From Blattabacterium sp. DPU (GTDB lineage: Bacteria > Bacteroidota > Bacteroidia > Flavobacteriales > Blattabacteriaceae), in the NCBI RefSeq assembly GCF_011290385.1, contig NZ_CP049785.1, forward strand, positions 124,001 to 188,000: 64,000 bases of DNA, given 5' to 3'. A model generated the notes under the pieces. It was not told the origin of the DNA. It did not search any database and saw nothing but the letters and a program-made list of their open reading frames with translations. How positions within the stretch are numbered: the first letter of the stretch is position 1; each line of letters starts with the position of its first letter. Made by a program: the position numbers and the translations under genes. Shown piece by piece: positions 57,602 to 64,000 of the stretch.

Positions 57602-58321
57602 TTATTTTTTTTTGACTAAGTAAACAGAAACAATTCCAAAAGTTAGTTTTTGTATGTAAATTGAACTAAATTTATGATATTTCAAAAGTTTATTCATTTT
57701 TTTATTGTGATAAGGAAAAGATAATATAGATTCTTTTAAATAATTGTATGCAAAACAATTTTTTGATATAAAATTTCCTATTTTTTCTACAAAATAGAAA
57801 TATAAATAATAAATTTTCCTTATAAAGAAATTGGGAGGAGTGGAAAATTCTAAAATTGCTAAAATTCCTGAAGGTTTTAAAGTTCTATATATTTCTCTAA
57901 TAGAAAGATGAATGTATTGAAAATTTCGGATTCCGAAAGCAATAGTTACTATATCAAAAGTTTCATTTTGAAACGGAATATTTTGCGAATATCCTTGAAT
58001 AATTTGAATTCTATTTTCAAAAAAATTTTTTTTTATTTTTTTTTCAGCTATTTCTAGCATTTTATTAGATGGATCTAATCCTGTAATGTCAGCGTGTTTA
58101 AATCTGTGAGCTAATAATATAGCTAAATCACCAGTACCAGTAGCTAAATCTAGTATTTTTTTAACTTTTCTTTCATTAAATTTGGATAATAAAAAAATTA
58201 TTTTTTTTCTCCAAATAAAATCTATTCCAAAAGACAATATATGATTTATTAAATCATAATTATTTGCAATATGATCAAACATATTTTTCAATTTTTTCTC
58301 TTTTGAAAAAGAATTATTCAT
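57602..58321 (-). CDS. menG: Demethylmenaquinone methyltransferase
   Basis: SAM-dependent last step of menaquinone synthesis (MenG/UbiE). The SAM motif DLATGTGD is at 58-65, MFDHIANNYDLINH at about 14-27 and FGIRNF mid-protein are UbiE/MenG signatures. Length 239 is normal. Together with menD at the left edge it shows that the quinone pool is menaquinone; a ubiquinone role is unlikely in this phylum. Divergent from the FabH-like gene with an 84-bp gap, in which I see no clear promoter motif. Confidence 0.95.
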   Translation of the reverse strand: MNNSFSKEKKLKNMFDHIANNYDLINHILSFGIDFIWRKKIIFLLSKFNERKVKKILDLATGTGDLAILLAHRFKHADITGLDPSNKMLEIAEKKIKKNFFENRIQIIQGYSQNIPFQNETFDIVTIAFGIRNFQYIHLSIREIYRTLKPSGILAILEFSTPPNFFIRKIYYLYFYFVEKIGNFISKNCFAYNYLKESILSFPYHNKKMNKLLKYHKFSSIYIQKLTFGIVSVYLVKKK

Positions 58322-58405
58322 AACATTAGAAATTCTTAAATTAAAAAATGTGAATTAAAACTATAACAAAAAAATTTTATTTTTTATCACTAAATTTATA
58401 TTTAA

Positions 58406-59542
58406 ATGATTCGATCAGTCATTACAGGAACGGGACATTATTTACCAAATAAAATTATAAAAAAAGATTATTTTCTAAAACATAAATTTTACGATAAAAT
58501 AGGATTAAAAATTAAAAAATCTAACAAGGAAATTATTAATAAATTTCAAAAGATCACAGAAATAGAGGAAAGAAGATATGTAAATAAAGGATTGTTTAAT
58601 TCTGATATTGCTGCTATTGCAGCTAAAAGAGCTTTGATAAAATCAAAAATTAATAAAGAAAAAATAGATTATATTATATCTGCTCATAATTATGGAGATA
58701 TTCATCCTGTTTCTTATCAATCTGATATAATGCCTTCTATAGCAGCTAAAGTTAAAAATAAACTTCAAATACAAAATAAGAAATGTAGACCGTATGATAT
58801 GATTTTTGGTTGTACCGGATGGATAGAAGGAATGATACTTGCAGATCAACTTTTGCGATCTAAATATGCTAAAAATATATTAATTACTAGTTCTGAAACT
58901 TTATCTAAAGTTATAGATCCACATGATAGGAATGCAATGATTTTTTCTGATGGTGCAGGTGCAGCTGTTTTATCTGCTATAGAATATTTAGAGGATGAAA
59001 AACATGGAATTATTCATTATGATACTCAATGTGACAATAATGATAAATTATATTATTTAACTAATGGTCCTTCTTTAAATCCAAATTATAAAAAATCTTT
59101 AGTTAATATTAGAATGAATGGAAGAAGAATTTATGAATATGCATTGACAGAAGTTCCAAATATGCTTAAAAATATACTTGATCATGCTAATTTACATCTT
59201 AAGGATATAAAAAAAATTTTAATTCATCAAGCTAATGCTAAAATGGATTATGCAATTTTAAAAAGACTATTGAAATTATATAATTATACATCCTTAAATA
59301 AGGATTTTTTATATAAAATTATGCCGATGACTATACAAAAATTTGGAAATTCTTCTGTAGCTACTGTTCCTACTTTATTAGATTTAATTCTTAAAGGAAA
59401 AATGCCTCCTCATGAAATTAAATCTGGAGATACGATTCTTATGGCATCTTTGGGGGCTGGAATGCATATTAATGGAATGATTTACCGTTTTCCAAATAAA
59501 ATAAATAAATATGAAAAAAAAAATACATCCAGAAAATTATAG
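58406..59542 (+). CDS. 3-oxoacyl-ACP synthase III-like enzyme (FabH family)
   Basis: Condensing enzyme that probably primes fatty-acid synthesis with acetyl-CoA and malonyl-ACP. The thiolase-fold triad is complete: Cys136 in FGCTGW, His274 in LIHQANAKM and Asn315 in FGNSSVATVPTLL. The C-terminal GAGMHINGMIYRF fits the fold. At 378 residues it is longer than classic FabH (about 320), matching a flavobacterial subgroup. If no other fabH exists in the genome it must serve as KAS III; otherwise it may act on other acyl chains. Its 3' end overlaps rpmE2 by 32 bp. Confidence 0.87.
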   Translation: MIRSVITGTGHYLPNKIIKKDYFLKHKFYDKIGLKIKKSNKEIINKFQKITEIEERRYVNKGLFNSDIAAIAAKRALIKSKINKEKIDYIISAHNYGDIHPVSYQSDIMPSIAAKVKNKLQIQNKKCRPYDMIFGCTGWIEGMILADQLLRSKYAKNILITSSETLSKVIDPHDRNAMIFSDGAGAAVLSAIEYLEDEKHGIIHYDTQCDNNDKLYYLTNGPSLNPNYKKSLVNIRMNGRRIYEYALTEVPNMLKNILDHANLHLKDIKKILIHQANAKMDYAILKRLLKLYNYTSLNKDFLYKIMPMTIQKFGNSSVATVPTLLDLILKGKMPPHEIKSGDTILMASLGAGMHINGMIYRFPNKINKYEKKNTSRKL

Positions 59543-59765
59543 ACCTGTTGTATTTAAAGATATTAATAATGATAAAATAATTATTTGCAAATCCACAGTT
59601 ACAACAAAAGATACTATTTTTATAGATGGAATGGATTATCCGTTGTACAAAATGGAAATATCTAGTTATTCTCATCCATTTTTTACTGGAGAAAAAAGAT
59701 TTTTAGGAAAAACTGGACCAGCTGAAAAATTCAGGAGAAAATACGAAAAATATAAAAAATTGTAG
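59511..59765 (+). CDS. rpmE2: 50S ribosomal protein L31, type B
   Basis: Large-subunit protein at the inter-subunit bridge. The 84 residues begin MKKKIHPENYRPVVF and include SSYSHPFFTGEKRF, the type B signature. There is no zinc CxxC pair, which confirms the zinc-independent form. The ATG lies within the end of the FabH-like gene (32-bp overlap), and the GlmU-like gene starts 1 bp after its stop, so the three are probably co-transcribed. Confidence 0.96.
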   Translation: MKKKIHPENYRPVVFKDINNDKIIICKSTVTTKDTIFIDGMDYPLYKMEISSYSHPFFTGEKRFLGKTGPAEKFRRKYEKYKKL

Positions 59766-59766
59766 A

Positions 59767-60948
59767 ATGAATTTTATATTATATGATGGAGAAGAATGGA
59801 AAAAACTATTTCCTATAACCTTGACTAGACCTGTATCAGAAATTAGATTAGGATTATTTACGATAAAAGAAAGGTGGGAAAAATATATTGGAAAAAATGC
59901 ATATGATGTAATGACACAACCATTTCTTTCAGAAAAATATTCAAAAAAAGAATCTGCATTTTTTGAAAACATATTGTTAATTAATTCTTCATTTCTTCCC
60001 AGTGAAGAATTAATTCAAATTATTTTTTCTTTAAAGGAAAATGAGACTATTTTTTTTAAAGATAAAATGATCGCTATAAAAAAGAATTTTTGGATAAAAA
60101 AAAATATTTTTTCTTTAAAAGAAAACAAAAAAACATATCATGTTCAACATGTTATTCATATTCAATATCCATGGGATGTATTTATAAATAATGAAACTAT
60201 CCTTAAAAGGGATTTTAAGTTTTTTACAAAAGGAAAAAAATCTTTTTCTTTATTGGGAAATAATCATATTATTTGTAAAGAAACAATTTTTTTGGAGGAA
60301 GATATAAAAACAAATAATGTTGTATTAAATGCTCAATATGGCCCCATATATATTGAAAAAGGAGTTAAAATTATGGAAGGGTCTGTAATCAGAGGGCCAG
60401 TAGCAATTGGAAAAAATACTATATTAAATATAGGATCAAAAATATATGGAGGGACAACTATTGCTAGTTTTTGTAAAATAGGAGGAGAAATTTTTAATTC
60501 AGTAATTTTTTCCTATTCTAATAAAGTTCATGATGGGTTTTTAGGAAATTCTATTTTGGGAGAATGGTGTAATTTGGGAGCTGGAACTAACATTTCTAAT
60601 TTGAGAAATGATTATCAAAAGGTAGCAGTTTGGAATTATGAAAAGAAAGATTTTCTTCCTATTAATCTACAATTTTTTGGTATTATTATGGGAGATCATT
60701 CAAAATGTGCAATAAATACTCAGTTTAATACAGCTACGGTCGTCGGTGTTAGTGGTAATATTTTTGGATATGGATTTCCTCCTAGATATATCCCTTCTTT
60801 TTTTTTGGGGGGGCGTCAAATAAAAAAAAAAATTTCTTTTCATAAAGTTTGTGAAACTGCTGAAATAATGATGAATAGGAGAAATATAAGTTTCTCCATT
60901 GTAGACAAAAAAATTTTAGAACATTTGTATCAATTATTGGATATTTAG
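59767..60948 (+). CDS. GlmU-like sugar nucleotidyltransferase family protein
   Basis: Flavobacterial protein of 393 residues resembling GlmU. The N-terminal half opens with ILYDGEEWKKLFPITLTRPV, a degenerate nucleotidyltransferase start, and lacks a clean GTRLxP-type motif. The C-terminal half (about 190-360) is a left-handed beta-helix built from hexapeptide repeats such as IRGPVAIGKNTILNIGSKI and GAGTNISNLRND. The combination suggests sugar-1-phosphate acetyl or nucleotidyl transfer toward cell-wall or LPS sugars, but activity is unproven. It follows rpmE2 by 1 bp, and metE is 23 bp downstream. Confidence 0.82.
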   Translation: MNFILYDGEEWKKLFPITLTRPVSEIRLGLFTIKERWEKYIGKNAYDVMTQPFLSEKYSKKESAFFENILLINSSFLPSEELIQIIFSLKENETIFFKDKMIAIKKNFWIKKNIFSLKENKKTYHVQHVIHIQYPWDVFINNETILKRDFKFFTKGKKSFSLLGNNHIICKETIFLEEDIKTNNVVLNAQYGPIYIEKGVKIMEGSVIRGPVAIGKNTILNIGSKIYGGTTIASFCKIGGEIFNSVIFSYSNKVHDGFLGNSILGEWCNLGAGTNISNLRNDYQKVAVWNYEKKDFLPINLQFFGIIMGDHSKCAINTQFNTATVVGVSGNIFGYGFPPRYIPSFFLGGRQIKKKISFHKVCETAEIMMNRRNISFSIVDKKILEHLYQLLDI

Positions 60949-60971
60949 TTTATTTATATAAAAATTATTTT

Positions 60972-63278
60972 ATGCTGAAACATAATTTGGGTTATCCTCG
61001 TATAGGGATACAAAGAGAGTTAAAAAAAGCTTGTGAGGCTTATTGGTCAAAAAAAATTGATTATAATGCTTTGTTTGAAGTGGGAAAAAAAATAAGAGAT
61101 AAAAATTGGAAAATACAAAATAAAGCGGGGTTGGATTTGATTCCATGTAATGATTTTAGTTTTTATGATCATGTTTTAGATATGTCCTTATTATTAGGAG
61201 TCATTCCGGAATCTTATATTTCGATTCCAGTCATTCATAATAATATTGATTTATATTTTTCTATGGCTAGAGGATTTCAAAAAAATGGATGGGATATTAA
61301 AGCTATGGAAATGACTAAATGGTTTAATACTAATTATCACTATATTGTTCCAGAATTTGATAAAAATCAAAAATTTTCTATTTTTTCGAAAAAAATTTTT
61401 TATGAATTAGAGGAATCTAAAAAAATATTAAAATCGGTAAAAAAAATTAAACCTGTACTCATTGGACCTGTATCTTATTTATTTTTAGGAAAAGAAAAAG
61501 AAAAGTCTTTTCATAAAATGGATTTGATAGAGAATTTGGTTCCCATTTATATAAAAATTATAAATGAAATAAAAAAGAAAGGAGTTCATTGGATTCAATT
61601 AGATGAACCGATTTTAGTTTTAGATATGTCTGAAAAAGAAAAAAAAGTATTTAAATATGCTTATAAAGAAATATCTAAATTTTGTTATGGTATCAATATT
61701 ATGTTAACTTCTTATTTTGATGGTATGTCAGAAAATATAGATCTTCTTCAAGATATATCAGTTCAAGGGGTACATATAGATTTAGTAGAAGACTCAAATC
61801 AATTGGAAAAAATACTTTCTTTTTTTTCAGGAAAGTCAAAAATGATTTTATCTTTAGGAATTATTGATGGAAGAAATATATGGAAAAATAATTATGCTGA
61901 TTCTATTCGAAAAATAGAAAAAACAATAGAATCTATAGGAGAAAATAGAATAATGATTGCTCCTAATTGTTCTCTTTTGCATGTTCCTATAGATATAGAA
62001 TACGAAAATTCTATTCATATGGAGATAAAAAATAGAATGTCTTTTGCGAAACAAAAAATTTATGAATTAAATGATTTAGAAAAAATTATAAAAGGAGATA
62101 AAAGGATTTTACTTAGTAATTCTTATTTATTAGAAAAATCATTTTTTTCCTCTATTTTTTATGATAAAAAAATAAAGGAAAAAATAACTAAAATAACAAA
62201 TCAAGATATACAAAGAGAGAATCATTTTCATATTAGACAAAAAAAACAAAAAAAAAAATTTCATCTTCCTATGTTTCCTACTACAACTATAGGATCGTTC
62301 CCTCAAACGAGGGAAATACGTAGTTTGCGAAATTTATTTAGAAAAAAAAAATTGAGTGAAGAAGAATATAATGAAAAAATTAAAAGTTTTATTATAGATG
62401 TTATTAAAAAACAAGAAGAGATAGATTTAGATGTATTAGTTCATGGAGAATTTGAAAGAACTGATATGGTAGAATATTTTTCAGAAAAACTAAAAGGAAT
62501 ACTTTCTACTGAAAATGGATGGGTTCAAAGTTATGGAAGTCGCTGTGTGAAACCTCCTGTTATTTATGGCGATGTTAGTCGTATTGATGATATGACTGTT
62601 GAATGGACATGTTTTGCTCAATCTCAAACAAAAAAATTAATGAAAGGAATGCTCACAGGACCCGTTACCATTTTACAATGGTCTTTTGTGAGAAATGATC
62701 AACCTATTTCTCATACTGCTTATCAAATAGCTTGGGCTATTCGAGAAGAAGTTTTATCCTTAGAAAAATCTGGAATTCAAATTATTCAAATAGATGAACC
62801 AGCTATAAGAGAAGGATTACCTTTGAAAAAAAAGAATTGGAAATCTTATTTTGATTGGTCAATTAAGGCTTTTCGTATTTCTTCATGTGGAGTAAAGGAT
62901 GAAACCCAAATTCATACACATATGTGTTACAGTGAATTTAACGATATATTTCAACATATAGCAGATTTGGATGCAGATGTTATTACTATAGAAAGTTCCA
63001 GATCTAAAATGGAATTGCTAAAAGCCTTTTCAGATTTTTATTATCCTAATGAAATGGGCCCCGGAGTATATGATATTCATTCTCCAAGAATTCCTTCTGT
63101 AGAAGAAATGTTTGATTTAATAAAAAAAGCTTCTATAAAATTACCTATAGAGAATATTTGGGTGAATCCAGATTGTGGATTAAAAACTAGAAAATGGCAG
63201 GAAGTATTATCTTCACTTTACAATATGACAAAAGCAGCAAAAATGGCAAGATTAAAATTAATCAATTCATATAAATAA
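60972..63278 (+). CDS. metE: Cobalamin-independent methionine synthase
   Basis: Transfers a methyl group from methyl-tetrahydrofolate polyglutamate to homocysteine. Zinc ligands are His650 and Cys652 in THMCYS and Cys735 in NPDCGL, with a Glu between. The N-terminal barrel starts LGYPRIGIQRELKKACE, and the catalytic barrel opens at about 435 with FPTTTIGSFPQTREIR. Length 768 is full. No B12 or SAM riboswitch is visible in the 23-bp gap upstream. It provides methionine without cobalamin, in keeping with provisioning by a symbiont. Confidence 0.97.
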   Translation: MLKHNLGYPRIGIQRELKKACEAYWSKKIDYNALFEVGKKIRDKNWKIQNKAGLDLIPCNDFSFYDHVLDMSLLLGVIPESYISIPVIHNNIDLYFSMARGFQKNGWDIKAMEMTKWFNTNYHYIVPEFDKNQKFSIFSKKIFYELEESKKILKSVKKIKPVLIGPVSYLFLGKEKEKSFHKMDLIENLVPIYIKIINEIKKKGVHWIQLDEPILVLDMSEKEKKVFKYAYKEISKFCYGINIMLTSYFDGMSENIDLLQDISVQGVHIDLVEDSNQLEKILSFFSGKSKMILSLGIIDGRNIWKNNYADSIRKIEKTIESIGENRIMIAPNCSLLHVPIDIEYENSIHMEIKNRMSFAKQKIYELNDLEKIIKGDKRILLSNSYLLEKSFFSSIFYDKKIKEKITKITNQDIQRENHFHIRQKKQKKKFHLPMFPTTTIGSFPQTREIRSLRNLFRKKKLSEEEYNEKIKSFIIDVIKKQEEIDLDVLVHGEFERTDMVEYFSEKLKGILSTENGWVQSYGSRCVKPPVIYGDVSRIDDMTVEWTCFAQSQTKKLMKGMLTGPVTILQWSFVRNDQPISHTAYQIAWAIREEVLSLEKSGIQIIQIDEPAIREGLPLKKKNWKSYFDWSIKAFRISSCGVKDETQIHTHMCYSEFNDIFQHIADLDADVITIESSRSKMELLKAFSDFYYPNEMGPGVYDIHSPRIPSVEEMFDLIKKASIKLPIENIWVNPDCGLKTRKWQEVLSSLYNMTKAAKMARLKLINSYK

Positions 63279-63330
63279 GAAAAGTGTATATTATATTTTC
63301 ATGTTATAATGTTGATATAAAAATTTAGTC

Positions 63331-63774
63331 ATGAGTTTGCATAAAAAAGAAGAAATAATAAAAAAGGAGTTTAAAGTTCTTGAAAGTTGGGAGGAAAAAT
63401 ATGAATATTTGATAGATTTAGGAAAAAAATTACCTGAAAAACCTTCTATTTTCAAATCTGAAGATAAATTGATTCATGGTTGTCAATCCAAAGTTTGGTT
63501 AGAGGCTAAATTTAATGGATCTCGCATTTTTTTCGATGCGGATGGTGATGCCCTATTACCTAGAGGAATGGCAGCTCTCATGATTCGAGTATATTCAGGA
63601 CTTTTTCCTTTTGAAATTATTTCTTCTAATGCTAATTTTATTTATGAAATAGGATTTCAAACTTTTTTATCTCCTATTCGAGCTAATGGAATGCTTTTAT
63701 TTTTAAAAAAGATAAAATTTTATGCCATAGCTTTTAATGCTAAAATTTCTGTTAGACTCAACGGACAAATTTAA
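63331..63774 (+). CDS. sufE: SufE-family cysteine desulfurase sulfur acceptor
   Basis: Accepts sulfur from the SufS desulfurase and passes it to the SufBCD Fe-S scaffold. The acceptor Cys51 lies in HGCQSKVWLEA, the SufE signature. Length 147 is normal. It starts 52 bp after metE. The rest of the suf genes are not in the window. Fe-S client enzymes visible here include LeuC. Confidence 0.94.
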   Translation: MSLHKKEEIIKKEFKVLESWEEKYEYLIDLGKKLPEKPSIFKSEDKLIHGCQSKVWLEAKFNGSRIFFDADGDALLPRGMAALMIRVYSGLFPFEIISSNANFIYEIGFQTFLSPIRANGMLLFLKKIKFYAIAFNAKISVRLNGQI

Positions 63775-63780
63775 AATGAT

Positions 63781-64000
63781 ATGTTTCATACTATTAATCC
63801 TGTAGATGATAATGTATTAAAAACTTATTATTTTTTATCTAATCAAAATATTCAGGCTAAATTATCTGAAGCTCAAAATGCATATAAAGAATGGAAAAAT
63901 TATCCATTAAATTCTAAAATAGAATGTTTAAAACAATTATATTTTTATATGGAAAAAACCATAGACATTATGGCTTTTTCTATTACTCAGGAAATGGGTA
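63781..64000 (+). CDS. Aldehyde dehydrogenase-family protein (partial, runs off window)
   Basis: Starts at ATG 63781, 6 bp after sufE, and is open to the window end (73 codons visible). The N-terminus MFHTINPVDDNVLKTYYFLS followed by a helix with AQNAYKEWKNYPL resembles NAD(P)-dependent aldehyde dehydrogenases, particularly succinate-semialdehyde dehydrogenases. The catalytic Cys and Glu would lie beyond the edge, so the call rests on the N-terminus only. An earlier ATG at 63776 is in another frame and stops after nine codons. Confidence 0.7.
   Translation, partial: MFHTINPVDDNVLKTYYFLSNQNIQAKLSEAQNAYKEWKNYPLNSKIECLKQLYFYMEKTIDIMAFSITQEMG

Noticed and set aside
60949-60971. Possible SAM or cobalamin riboswitch before metE
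   Set aside because: Only 23 bp separate metE from the preceding gene, too short for any known riboswitch, and no hairpin is visible.

Overview
The window is an AT-rich, gene-dense stretch of a bacterial chromosome. No gap between genes exceeds about 100 bp, and I see no insertion sequence, phage gene or CRISPR array. The gene set and gene versions are those of Flavobacteriales: an F1 beta subunit with an insertion after the P-loop domain and an atpD-atpC pair split from the rest of the ATP synthase, a short RpoD next to pnp and rpsO, fused SecDF, a GlmU-like sugar nucleotidyltransferase, DUF1599 beside folP, a GH3-type ligase, type B L31 and the mevalonate-kinase family of that order. Base composition, compactness, long homopolymers and retained amino-acid and vitamin pathways point to an obligate insect endosymbiont. 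Blattabacterium, the cockroach symbiont, fits best. I cannot name the host species from this window.

Layout. 1-5.8 kb (minus): menD (cut by the window edge), fabG, cmk, speB, speA, prfB. 5.9-9.4 kb (plus): clpB, era. 9.4-12.7 kb: tyrS, a small membrane protein and a helical-repeat protein. 12.8-17.1 kb: leuA-leuC-leuD-leuB. 17.0-20.6 kb (minus): a frameshifted AddB-like nuclease and ribF. 20.6-28 kb: atpD-atpC, pdxA, ribE, pckA, acpP-fabF-rnc. 28.1-31.6 kb: a hydrolase, engB, aroQ, a pseudouridine synthase and a frameshifted mevalonate kinase. 31.6-45.3 kb: nadK and an envelope block (uppS, bamA, skp-like, tRNA-Phe, lptC, CNNM/CBS protein, ppiD, tatA, secDF, msbA-like). 45.3-51.3 kb: TerC-like protein, pdhC, pdhA, murF, cdaA, folP. 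51.3-58.3 kb: DUF1599, tpiA, tRNA-Arg, rpoD, pnp, rpsO, GH3-like ligase, menG. 58.4-64 kb: FabH-like synthase, rpmE2, GlmU-like protein, metE, sufE and the start of an aldehyde dehydrogenase.

How the genes work together. They support host-supplying biosynthesis (leucine, methionine, shikimate pathway, folate, riboflavin, PLP, menaquinone), a full Gram-negative envelope, and central metabolism (pyruvate dehydrogenase, PEP carboxykinase, triose-phosphate isomerase). SpeA plus SpeB would turn arginine into putrescine and urea, which fits nitrogen recycling in a cockroach symbiont if urease is encoded elsewhere.

The most unusual signals involve poly(A) tracts. Two genes (AddB-like nuclease, mevalonate kinase) are each broken at such a tract and each needs the same +1 correction. 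At the 12-A tract ending acpP, a -1 slip would fuse ACP in frame to FabF. RNase III carries a 36-bp in-frame tandem duplication between its catalytic motifs. Long in-frame A tracts also sit in murF and secDF. Together they suggest a genome that tolerates, and perhaps uses, polymerase slippage.
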